From Cladorhizidae sp. MBARI D1340-BT2 (taxonomy: Eukaryota; Porifera; Demospongiae; Poecilosclerida; Cladorhizidae), in assembly GCA_028752905.1 (NCBI GenBank), contig JAQNBH010000007.1, positions 11,656,919 to 11,720,918 on the forward strand: a DNA stretch of 64,000 bases. Reading direction: 5' to 3'. This document shows, one piece after another, positions 61,501 through 64,000 of the stretch (its first letter is position 1; each line of letters opens with the position of its first letter). The notes under the pieces are model-generated. The model made no database searches. It was given only the letters and a program-made list of their open reading frames with translations, and was not told the DNA's origin. Both the position numbers and the translations under genes were made by a program.

Positions 61501-63632
61501 TTAGATTTTGGATATGGAAATATTTGAGAGAAATGTATTTCTTGCTGTATAGAGTTAGTACCTTTTAGAAGCACAAGGTAAAGGACCTTTATGGGTTTTT
61601 TAGGTGTTTTGTTCATTCTTATGTTTACTGTTATTGAATACTCCAGTAAATCAATAGTGATTACTTGTTGGAGATCTCAATCTATGTAGAATACACCTTG
61701 GACTCTTGGTGTTACTTCATTACAAATAAAATTCCTGCATACCATGTGTCACGTGTCATGTATGCTTGGCATCTTCTATCTCCTAGATGATATTGTTATT
61801 TCAAGCCAGGGTTAAAGTGTTAAAACATTGTATGCCAAGGGCTTATGTATATGCTAGTAATCTTTCATTGAAAGTATCTAACCTTGGAATTGTGAGTCTC
61901 ACTCATAGACGAAATCATTAATCAAGTGAGCTAATCGTAAGCTTGAGAGACAGAAGACAGTTAGTCCCTTTATGGCAGGCTAAGGCTGGTTATTGCAAAC
62001 TGGCAGGTATGGCCAGCTTTGTACTAACTGGGAAGTAGAACCAACAGCCATGGCACTTTAATATTACAGTTAAAGTCTTCTATACAAACAATCATATCTC
62101 TAGGTCTTTCCAAAACCTTCAACCAACTATGTTATGCAAAACATTACCACAGCTATAAGTAAAATCTGTTGCTCTCCTGGCATTTCAATCTCCTGTATAC
62201 TTTTTAGAGAAACTGTAGAAGGTAATAAAAAATTAAAGTAAAGTTGACCTATCACAGGATGACTTCCTAGAACTAGATATTTCAGTTTAGGGCTCAGGTG
62301 TCAGTCGCTGTTTTGAAAAGTTGTAATGAAATGCAGTCAAGGCATTTCTAACTTGAATAATATAACACAGAACTCATTGAGCAGATATTGAGGAAAATAT
62401 ATTTTTAGCTCTAGAATTATCGAAGTAATAGACCAAAAATTCTTTCTTTCTTTTTTATATAATTTAGCCAAATAGAAATTTTCCCTGCTTATTTCCACTG
62501 AGTATTCACCTATTTTAATCAAGCATGAGTCTGTGATTATATAGTCACTGCTGTAGGTAACATTCAGATCAATGTGTGTTCTATTGTTAGGCATATCCAA
62601 AGCTTTCTTATACCTATCCTCCTGCCATAATGAATAGGTAGCTAACCTATAATATTGAAAACATCCAATGTTTTCTTCTATATTAGGTATAAACACTTAC
62701 TAGGTCCATCTCGAAAGGTGTATGCAACAGATACAATCTGCCCCTCTTCGATGGTTTGGTTGACAACATCAATGCACACCTCGAAATAACCATCCCCTTC
62801 ATTAGCCACGATCATGGTTGAATTATAAGCAATCAGAGGTACTGAAACAAACAACAAACAAACACATTATCATAACTTGGACAAGTGCCTATTTCACTTG
62901 GACAGTGTTGATATGTCTCAACAGTTGGTATAACACAAGAACTTTAGTTTGACATTTTCTAACGTTGTATAAAAAGGGACAACATTTCTTTTATTGTTAT
63001 ATTTCTAGCTGTTTGGTTAAGAAAAACAGGTTGTGTAAGTCTTCTGAGGCTTTGAACTACATTGGAATAGACTGTATTTCTAATTTAAAGGGGTGAATAC
63101 ACTGACTATCTTCTCAGAGTATTAACTAACAATGGCCACCCTCTACCATTCATTATCTTATCTTCAAAAAAGTCACCAGTGGAGGGAGGGGAGTAGGAAT
63201 GAAAATGACAAAGAAACTGAAAATTTACCCCTTTTAATCATCATAACTGGGATCTTGAACCCAGCACCCCCTCTAAATCCTTCCCCATAATGTGTTGTGA
63301 AGTGTCTGTTAACTCATAATGTGAACCAGGCCTTTCAAGATAAAAAAATCTTGATCATTACAATCATATATATGCACCAAACATATTGAAGTGTTAATAA
63401 ATCTCTATATTCTATATTATGATTGTCTTACTCTCATCATCGGTGATCACAATGGTGATGGCGATGGCACCTACAAACTCCACTTCAATGCTTCCTTGCA
63501 TCAATGTAATAATGTAATTCTCTGTCCCCTCAATTTTGGTATCATCAGTGACACCAAATAAGATGCAGTTATAAGTTGCAGAGGAAGTGAGAACAAACAT
63601 GTCTGAAGTGTTAGTTGTGTCTATATCATCAC
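22209..63632 (-). CDS. large Calx-beta transmembrane protein gene, 3' part (30 exons seen)
   Basis: Joining minus-strand exons through GT-AG introns gives one continuous frame from a partial Calx-beta domain at the right edge through twelve complete Calx-beta domains. A membrane-proximal region, one transmembrane helix and a cytoplasmic tail of about 100 residues ending at 22209 follow. Calx-beta domains are calcium-binding beta-sandwich repeats of extracellular adhesion proteins and of the Na/Ca exchanger. Acidic residues at the DDxxIExTE and DNDSK/DDDGE positions are retained. Every Calx-beta exon is phase 1-1. The N-terminus, signal peptide and promoter lie beyond 64000. Sponge aggregation-factor proteins share the Calx-beta array, but this protein is predicted to be membrane-anchored. 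A block of the gene is duplicated in tandem. Confidence 0.85.
22565..23060 (-). mobile_element. Penelope-like element 3' end, minus strand
   Basis: Reading downwards, 'NVYIGET-RRLE' is the start of a GIY-YIG endonuclease. It is followed by 'LRDQQFNRDVELEL' (about 22860-22790) and an untranslated tail down to about 22565. It is 5' truncated, with several frame changes. It lies in the last intron of the Calx-beta gene and is mirrored by the plus-strand copy at 23325-23835. Confidence 0.7.
23325..23835 (+). mobile_element. Penelope-like element 3' end, plus strand
   Basis: The frame at 23330-23656 reads 'VVYRIPCSCLKVYIGDIK', the GIY-YIG module, then 'EHAWNQHHPILWEETPVID' with the histidine-rich motif usual for Penelope-like endonucleases. 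It aligns base by base with the reverse complement of 22565-23060, including about 200 bases of untranslated tail. The two copies point away from each other, separated by about 265 bases. Confidence 0.75.
24005..24165 (-). CDS. transmembrane exon
   Basis: The acceptor ...CTCATAG and donor CTCTG|GTATAT bound 161 bases. The exon encodes a short ectodomain end ('ASSALEIAGFNIGFIPMAQM', 'SPESLTDGE') and a hydrophobic helix 'IVGIFIAALVLFLILLIII' followed by 'ACMIL'. The helix is long enough to span a membrane and runs into the basic tail of the next exon, giving an outside-in (type I) topology. Confidence 0.85.
24166..25452 (-). other. intron, nothing recognised
   Basis: No element or coding motif identified. 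An open frame at 24791-25054 on the plus strand has no recognisable features. Confidence 0.5.
25453..25600 (-). CDS. membrane-proximal ectodomain exon 3
   Basis: 148 bases between AATTGCAG and GTAAGACT encode 'SSMVTAGNVFITDITVATSG' and 'IQFYLHVHGMGG', ending 'KQQLEAALN'. The pattern of alternating hydrophobic strands followed by a helix is SEA-like or ferredoxin-like in appearance, but I cannot assign a family. The frame joins those of the exons on both sides. Confidence 0.75.
25601..26058 (-). other. intron, nothing recognised
   Basis: AT-rich; no element boundaries or coding motifs identified. Confidence 0.5.
26059..26165 (-). CDS. membrane-proximal ectodomain exon 2
   Basis: Acceptor ...TATTTTGCAG and donor TTCAA|GTAAGTG. 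It encodes 'FENEYWAAFIYWVVEEV' and 'MYCIDIGGCTFEEITLF'. It enters in phase 0 and leaves in phase 2, matching its neighbours. The two cysteines probably pair with those of the preceding exon (GCVC). Confidence 0.75.
26262..26520 (+). repeat. (TGTC)n microsatellite, interrupted
   Basis: Long runs of CTGT with TCTC and GATTG interruptions in the intron between exons 26059-26165 and 27189-27301. The open frames crossing it (plus 'SVCLSVCL', minus 'DRQTDRQT') are products of the repeat, not genes. Confidence 0.9.
26521..27188 (-). other. intron remainder, nothing recognised
   Basis: No coding motif or element end identified between the microsatellite and the next exon. Confidence 0.45.
27189..27301 (-). 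CDS. membrane-proximal ectodomain exon 1
   Basis: The acceptor ...ACTGAGCCAG and a weak donor AATCAT|GTACCC define 113 bases. They join in frame with the last Calx-beta exon (phase 1) and with 'FENEYW' (phase 0). It encodes 'HVEDFLLIELPGFTPETVF' and 'GSGCVCIASENH'. Without the GTACCC donor the frame hits TAG at 27165-27167, so this weak site decides whether the protein reaches its transmembrane segment. The length and phase fit are the main support. Confidence 0.6.
27302..28021 (-). other. intron, nothing recognised
   Basis: A short (TG)n run lies at 27957-27972. No element was recognised. Confidence 0.5.
28022..28216 (-). CDS. domain 13 (type 1), second half
   Basis: 65 codons between ATTTGCAG and GTAAGAC. 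Motifs 'MFELNSSVRSNCISFGI' and 'DNFTITLVNGSIGVEF', ending 'ATILIIDND'. The acidic loop reads DDYDSEETD instead of the usual DDDIIExTE, so calcium binding may be altered. It is the last Calx-beta exon, paralogous to 45741-45938. Confidence 0.85.
28217..29782 (-). other. intron; duplicated sequence
   Basis: 28.4-29.6 kb matches 46.7-47.6 kb at many points, including a purine-rich stretch near 28960-29090. No genes or element ends recognised. Confidence 0.55.
29783..29923 (-). CDS. domain 13 (type 1), first half
   Basis: 47 codons; 'VLYIAFNSSLIITGEG' then 'FQVCIYIENGNINAGQT' and 'GYSIQDES'. The donor is CTA|GTAAGTA. It is separated from the second-half exon of the preceding domain by only 73 bases. 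Paralogue: 47830-47970. Confidence 0.88.
29997..30200 (-). CDS. domain 12 (type 2), second half
   Basis: 68 codons: 'GGSDYVLDQTLTFPSGS', 'QQKCVMVNITGDDVIDGNET', 'DIFQGGSNVTITIMDDGD'. The donor is GTGAGTG, as in all five exons of this class. NIT and NVT are potential N-glycosylation sites. Paralogue: 48061-48267. Confidence 0.9.
30201..31466 (-). other. intron; duplicated sequence without known function
   Basis: 30.65-31.45 kb matches 50.38-51.70 kb in pieces. A plus-strand frame (31161-31361, 'VELLFLFLACPKETVADS') has a similar counterpart at 51348-51557. No function recognised. Confidence 0.5.
31467..31628 (-). CDS. domain 12 (type 2), first half
   Basis: 54 codons: 'ATVRINQTLDRSVVEGN', 'IICVTLIDTSGGLARDIVV', 'TSDGIATS'. 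Bounded by TTGAAAG and GTAAGAT. The preceding intron is only 109 bases, against 1.1 kb in the paralogous position (52381-52545). Confidence 0.9.
31738..31923 (-). CDS. domain 11 (type 1), second half
   Basis: 62 codons: 'FELTSSKTSDCISFDIFDDD', 'IEGTENFTFTLVRIS', 'DDTTTITIIDND'. The intron separating it from its first half is 4.7 kb and carries a large insertion absent from the paralogue 53646-53831. Confidence 0.9.
32490..32900 (+). repeat. about 137-bp tandem repeat, three units
   Basis: Each unit starts TCCATAGGTAA and includes TTAGCAGGCTTTCTTTTGTA. Units begin at about 32490, 32631 and 32768. The first two are nearly identical and the third has diverged. Confidence 0.85.
33893..33972 (+). 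repeat. (CA)n microsatellite
   Basis: Interrupted CACACA tract inside the copy-1-specific insertion. Confidence 0.9.
34995..35680. repeat. imperfect long inverted repeat
   Basis: Words such as GGACATATATGCCCCTGGAC, AATTACC and ACAAATACCCC near 35005-35095 recur in inverted form near 35570-35672 (GGGTAATT, GGGGTATTTGG, TATATGTCCTAG). This suggests a decayed foldback unit of about 690 bp. The termini are not sharp. Confidence 0.45.
35682..35804. repeat. hairpin with 26-base perfect arms
   Basis: The word TATCTATTTGTTGATATGAC continuing to AAATTA (35709-35733) is repeated inverted at 35767-35792, with outer ACCATTTT/AAAATGGT pairing. The loop is about 35 bases. No coding content. Confidence 0.7.
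36149..36664 (-). other. intron remainder, shared with copy 2
   Basis: Aligns with about 54230-54707. Nothing coding. Confidence 0.5.
36665..36808 (-). CDS. domain 11 (type 1), first half
   Basis: 48 codons: 'GFNPTITITNEGDGTVQVCI', 'SGSIRVGQTIPI'. The EGDG turn is retained. Bounded by TTCTTTAG and GTAAGAG. Nearly the same sequence as 54708-54851. Confidence 0.9.
37260..37480 (+). repeat. CTGT/CTAT-rich degenerate microsatellite
   Basis: TGTCTGCCTGTCTATC-like words upstream of a tetranucleotide array. The same arrangement occurs at 55060-55240. Confidence 0.8.
37556..38160 (+). repeat. long (ATGT)n array, copy 1
   Basis: About 600 bases of GTATGTAT/GTGTGCAT words in the intron between domains 10 and 11. 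The 275-residue open frame over it ('MYVCMYVC') and its reverse are artefacts of the repeat. The corresponding intron of copy 2 has arrays at 55256-55525 and 55695-55912. Confidence 0.9.
38332..38535 (-). CDS. domain 10 (type 2), second half
   Basis: 68 codons: 'TDDYMLDRLSLVFPSGA', 'ECVTVNITGDDLLETSENF', 'TPDIFQGDPRVAITIID'. It has the LLETSENFMIVFN variant shared only with 56119-56322, marking the two as paralogues. Confidence 0.9.
38536..39210 (-). other. intron part, shared with copy 2
   Basis: 38.6-39.2 kb aligns with 56.4-57.0 kb and again with 57.29-57.57 kb. Nothing coding. Confidence 0.55.
39215..39405. mobile_element. 191-bp piggyBac-type MITE with TTAA duplication
   Basis: TTAA at 39211-39214 and 39406-39409 flank inverted ends CCCTTAGAACCCTA and, inverted, CTCTTAGAACCCTAG. 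The interior carries repeated CGGCC words and a G run, unlike the AT-rich surroundings. Two paralogous places in copy 2 (near 56975 and 57580) lack it and read GTGTCAATTCAAT or CGTCTCAATTCAAT across the junction, confirming a clean insertion. Confidence 0.85.
39410..39850 (-). other. intron remainder
   Basis: Aligns with 57590-57915. Nothing coding; the frame at 39416-39601 on the plus strand is not conserved. Confidence 0.5.
39851..40012 (-). CDS. domain 10 (type 2), first half
   Basis: 54 codons: 'ATLGINETLERSVIEGNPG', 'SICVTLMNTLGGLERDIIV', 'TTLDGTATS'. Bounded by TTTAAAG and GTAAGCG. Paralogue: 57916-58080. Confidence 0.9.
40013..41385 (-). other. intron, nothing recognised
   Basis: Only the edges resemble the corresponding intron of copy 2 (58081-58337), which is much shorter, so about 1.1 kb differs between the copies. 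No element identified. Confidence 0.5.
41386..41571 (-). CDS. domain 9 (type 1), second half
   Basis: 62 codons: 'LFHLTSLESSKCIAFTISDD', 'IEWTEYLTIRLVQDRMEV', 'ATIVIIDNES'. It lies only 272 bases from its first half. Paralogue: 58338-58523. Confidence 0.9.
41844..41984 (-). CDS. domain 9 (type 1), first half
   Basis: 47 codons: 'FNSTTIMVNEGDGYFPVCI', 'NQTIKEGLTVPVAYSFRDG'. It follows a type-1 domain directly, with no type-2 domain between, as at the paralogous pair 62701-62841. Confidence 0.9.
41985..42706 (-). other. intron with fragment of dispersed stem-loop family
   Basis: 42090-42160 contains CATCTAGTCGAAACATC and AATTTCAAGTTGATTATTGA, matching the right half of the 21110-21225 element. 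The rest aligns with 62842-63431. Confidence 0.55.
42707..42907 (-). CDS. domain 8 (type 1), second half
   Basis: 67 codons: 'MFVLNSSATYDCISFVITDD', 'IEDTENYTITLMQGNIDVEF', 'TIVITDNES'. Paralogue of the exon at the right edge (63432-63632). The two share the TENYxITLMQG wording. Confidence 0.9.
42908..43782 (-). other. intron, nothing recognised
   Basis: 42.95-43.3 kb aligns with 63.68-63.95 kb. No element or coding motif. Confidence 0.5.
43783..43923 (-). CDS. domain 8 (type 1), first half
   Basis: 47 codons: 'LSVAFNSSRNITTEEGSNFQ', 'CVEVVNGTIDTGLMVYI', 'NYTLQEQDS'. EEGSN replaces EGDG at the first turn. Its paralogue should lie just right of the window. Confidence 0.9.
44230..44430 (-). 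CDS. domain 7 (type 2), second half
   Basis: 67 codons: 'GGSDYTSAPSSLTFQSSGS', 'ELCIVMNITGDDLTEKNETF', 'MPDIFEEDMVMITIMDDD'. The FQG of the other copies is FEE here. No paralogue exists in copy 1, where the C-terminal region takes this place. Confidence 0.9.
44431..45319 (-). other. intron, nothing recognised
   Basis: No element, long frame or counterpart in copy 1 recognised. Confidence 0.5.
45320..45484 (-). CDS. domain 7 (type 2), first half
   Basis: 55 codons: 'ATIRINRTLNRTLEEGDSGS', 'ESICMTLVNVTPGGLDRDI', 'VNVTIVDISATS'. It differs most from the other four exons of its class. The acceptor is CTTAAG. Confidence 0.88.
45741..45938 (-). CDS. domain 6 (type 1), second half
   Basis: 66 codons: 'SMFELTSSARSDCISFGIVD', 'IIEDTETFNITLVPESMEV', 'ASIVITDNNS'. 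Paralogue of 28022-28216, with the acidic loop intact. Confidence 0.9.
45939..47829 (-). other. intron; start of copy 2 of the duplication
   Basis: 46305-46330 and 46490-46575 contain parts of the dispersed stem-loop family (CAACTTGAAATTGTATTTTC). From about 46.6 kb the sequence matches 28.3-29.6 kb. Nothing coding. Confidence 0.55.
47830..47970 (-). CDS. domain 6 (type 1), first half
   Basis: 47 codons: 'LDVAFNSSLITTAEGDGIFE', 'CIYIENGNINAGQTVFI', 'GYNLQNES'. Separated from the exon at 48061 by 90 bases. Near-identical wording to 29783-29923. Confidence 0.9.
48061..48267 (-). CDS. domain 5 (type 2), second half
   Basis: 69 codons: 'GGSDYVLDLTPLTFISGS', 'QQKCVMVNITGDDVIDGNET', 'DMFQGGSNVTITIMDDGD'. 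One codon longer than its paralogue 29997-30200. Donor GTGAGTG. Confidence 0.92.
48640..50360 (+). mobile_element. copy-2-specific insertion with RT fragment
   Basis: The flanks align with contiguous sequence near 30620-30640 in copy 1, so about 1.7 kb is inserted. On the plus strand near 49205-49330 two frames read 'VEAAVHAIHLFLQQHATDS' and then 'VVVNVDFRNAFHNIH', the pattern that precedes the first catalytic aspartate of a retroelement RT. The element is 5'- and 3'-truncated with many stops. The class is not determined. Confidence 0.55.
50361..52380 (-). other. intron, partly shared with copy 1
   Basis: 50.38-50.50 and 51.06-51.70 kb match 30.65-31.45 kb. About 560 bases between them are absent from copy 1. 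51.7-52.35 kb has no recognised counterpart. Nothing coding. Confidence 0.5.
52381..52545 (-). CDS. domain 5 (type 2), first half
   Basis: 55 codons: 'ATVRINQDLDRSIVEGNNGS', 'NICVTLIQVTSGGLARDII', 'TTSDGIAIS'. Paralogue: 31467-31628. The intron to its second half is 4.1 kb because of the RT-containing insertion. Confidence 0.9.
52546..53645 (-). other. intron with about 1 kb absent from copy 1
   Basis: The ends (52546-52610 and 53595-53645) match the 109-base intron at 31629-31737. The middle has no counterpart and no recognised coding content. Confidence 0.55.
53646..53831 (-). CDS. domain 4 (type 1), second half
   Basis: 62 codons: 'SFVLNSSVSTDCISFHIDDD', 'IIEGTENFTVTIVKISMDV', 'ATIVIIDND'. 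Four consecutive aspartates precede IIE. Paralogue: 31738-31923. Confidence 0.9.
53832..54707 (-). other. intron without the 3.8-kb insertion
   Basis: Serves as the empty-site reference for the insertion at 32310-36148. Nothing coding. Confidence 0.6.
54708..54851 (-). CDS. domain 4 (type 1), first half
   Basis: 48 codons: 'VAFNPTTIIANEGDGNLQ', 'CISIVRGSIRVGQTIYI', 'GHTTLLSGPS'. The EGDG turn is intact. Paralogue: 36665-36808. Confidence 0.9.
55060..55240 (+). repeat. CTGT-rich degenerate microsatellite, copy 2
   Basis: Same wording and position relative to the exons as 37260-37480. Confidence 0.8.
55256..55525 (+). repeat. (ATGT)n array, copy 2, first block
   Basis: GTATGTATGCATGTATTATG-type words. 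About 170 bases of unique sequence at 55526-55694 divide the array from the second block. Confidence 0.9.
55695..55912 (+). repeat. (ATGT)n array, copy 2, second block
   Basis: Continuation of the array with GCATGCATGTA variants. The overlapping open frames on both strands are repeat artefacts. Confidence 0.9.
56119..56322 (-). CDS. domain 3 (type 2), second half
   Basis: 68 codons: 'TEDYTLDKNLLTFPSGA', 'QCVTVNITGDVLLETSENF', 'TPDIFQGDSSVAITIVDAD'. GDV replaces GDD at one acidic position. Paralogue: 38332-38535. Confidence 0.9.
56703..57600 (+). repeat. tandem duplication of about 0.3 kb within copy 2 intron
   Basis: 56703-57000 and 57290-57600 are two versions of the same sequence (GCAAATACTATATACTC ... 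GAAAATGTAGCACAACCAG ... TCAATTCAATA). Copy 1 has one version (about 38900-39420). About 290 bases of unrelated sequence lie between them. Confidence 0.75.
57916..58080 (-). CDS. domain 3 (type 2), first half
   Basis: 55 codons: 'ATVGINETLYRSVVEGNPG', 'VSVCVTLIRITSEGLARDI', 'VTTSDGTATS'. Bounded by TTTTTAAAG and GTAAGTA. Paralogue: 39851-40012. Confidence 0.9.
58338..58523 (-). CDS. domain 2 (type 1), second half
   Basis: 62 codons: 'SFDLTSTAHPVCISFVICDD', 'IIESSEIFTIMLVEKNREV', 'AAIMIIDND'. Paralogue: 41386-41571. Confidence 0.9.
59240..60513 (-). pseudogene. Tigger/pogo-type transposase relic with zinc-finger tail
   Basis: The N-terminus (from 60495) has a psq-type helix-turn-helix 'WSDETILLALKEIREGRMSA' and 'ARRFKVPPSTLKDRI'. 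A second CENP-B-like DNA-binding region follows ('WWIRYMQCHPKLSLC'). The DDE domain begins near 59920, where a frame change displaces the DASGMP motif carrying the first catalytic aspartate. The domain is cut off after 'QITVVACGNAAGQVLPP' (near 59760). A Lys/Glu-rich segment (59670-59460) and a cysteine-rich PHD-like tail (59405-59250, 'CMVCFGNYVDDMS') follow, so most of the catalytic domain is deleted. Confidence 0.8.
60599..60708 (+). repeat. short tandem repeat of about 37 bp, three units
   Basis: Each unit starts AACAGTTT and ends near TGGTTTCTATG or TGGTTTTAAC. It lies just upstream of the Tigger-type relic and may be part of its terminal region. Confidence 0.6.
62701..62841 (-). CDS. 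domain 2 (type 1), first half
   Basis: 47 codons: 'IAYNSTMIVANEGDGYFE', 'CIDVVNQTIEEGQIVSV', 'AYTFRDG'. Paralogue: 41844-41984. Confidence 0.9.
62842..63431 (-). other. intron between two type-1 domains
   Basis: Aligns with 41985-42706 of copy 1, but lacks the stem-loop fragment seen there. Nothing coding. Confidence 0.55.
63432..63632 (-). CDS. domain 1 (type 1), second half; first exon in the window
   Basis: 67 codons: 'MFVLTSSATYNCILFGVTDD', 'IEGTENYIITLMQGSIEVEF', 'TIVITDDES'. The first half of this domain lies right of 64000. Paralogue: 42707-42907. Confidence 0.9.
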
Positions 63633-64000
63633 CTGCAAATATGAAGACAGTTCATTATATGTATTATCCTGTACCTAATAGAGGGATGTAAACTGCCAAG
63701 TACAACACTCATAGAATCTACCAAAGAGAAAGTTAACTCTGAATAACTGCTAAAATCCTTTTGATGAAAACTGCTTGTCAGTGCTAATGCTCTTGCACTC
63801 GTCTTGTTTGAGAGAGTTTGATGATGTAATGCTAGTAGCTACCAATATTACTAATTTACATTCCTTATTTTTTTACTTCTAGAAATAATTTAGGTATTTA
63901 TAGAAAACATTTTTGCCAATAGAAATCAGAAGGTTGCACCCCATTTACACAGTTTTCCTTCAAAATATTGTAATCATGGTTACTTGCCTAATAACTGTAC

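Larger units (their letters stand above)
58524..62700 (-). other. intron with a copy-2-specific insertion of about 3.9 kb
   Basis: Only the ends (58524-58605 and about 62545-62700) correspond to the 272-base intron of copy 1. The interior includes the Tigger-type relic (59240-60513). I recognise nothing in 58610-59239 or 60720-62540. Confidence 0.6.
46600..64000 (-). repeat. segmental duplication, copy 2
   Basis: Carries domain halves 1b-2-3-4-5-6a, matching copy 1. It continues past the right edge. Exons of domain 7 and the first half of domain 8 lie between the copies. The proteins have diverged clearly, so this is an old duplication, not an assembly duplicate. Confidence 0.85.

Noticed and set aside
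28022..64000. Assembly artefact (two haplotypes placed in tandem)
   Set aside because: The copies differ clearly in protein sequence and in several insertions, and the middle domain 7 has no partner, so they are diverged paralogues.

Overview
The window is eukaryotic and animal, most likely from a demosponge. The evidence is a very long intron-rich gene built from Calx-beta half-domain exons ending in a transmembrane segment, an AT-rich background, and a dense mixture of decayed LTR, Penelope-like, hAT, piggyBac and Tigger-type elements. The sponge assignment is an inference from domain style; a cnidarian or another marine invertebrate cannot be excluded. I see no prokaryotic genes.

Positions 1-21.5 kb are a transposon graveyard. 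From the left: a minus-strand Ty3/gypsy element of Gmr1 type (gag-protease-integrase, with a 421-bp LTR and a probable tRNA-Leu primer site). It is inserted in the integrase of an older minus-strand gypsy element with the usual protease-RT-RNase H-integrase order. Next come a piggyBac relic with an internal partial duplication, a plus-strand relic of a widespread 'GQNKNN' protein family that looks like an undescribed transposase, and a plus-strand gypsy integrase relic. A GC-rich, nearly intact hAT element follows. Last is a second hAT with visible terminal repeats and target duplication, which splits yet another gypsy integrase in two.

Positions 22.2-64 kb hold the 3' part of one minus-strand gene that continues past the right edge. 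I resolve 30 exons with splice sites: 25 Calx-beta half-domain exons (one partial plus twelve complete domains), three exons of a membrane-proximal region, one exon carrying the transmembrane helix, and one cytoplasmic-tail exon ending at 22209. All 25 Calx-beta exons have lengths divisible by three and phase 1-1 borders. Two kinds of Calx-beta domain, each split over two exons, mostly alternate.

The gene body contains a large internal tandem duplication: about 28.2-43.2 kb (copy 1) matches about 46.6-64 kb (copy 2) in exon order, exon length, intron sequence and microsatellites. Comparing the copies shows copy-specific insertions, including a 191-bp TTAA-flanked MITE with two empty paralogous sites, a reverse-transcriptase fragment, a Tigger-type relic, and a 3.8-kb insertion of unknown kind. 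The last intron holds two Penelope-like element ends in inverted arrangement. The encoded protein is predicted to be a large single-pass surface protein with calcium-binding ectodomain repeats, in the same broad domain class as the sponge aggregation-factor proteins but membrane-anchored.
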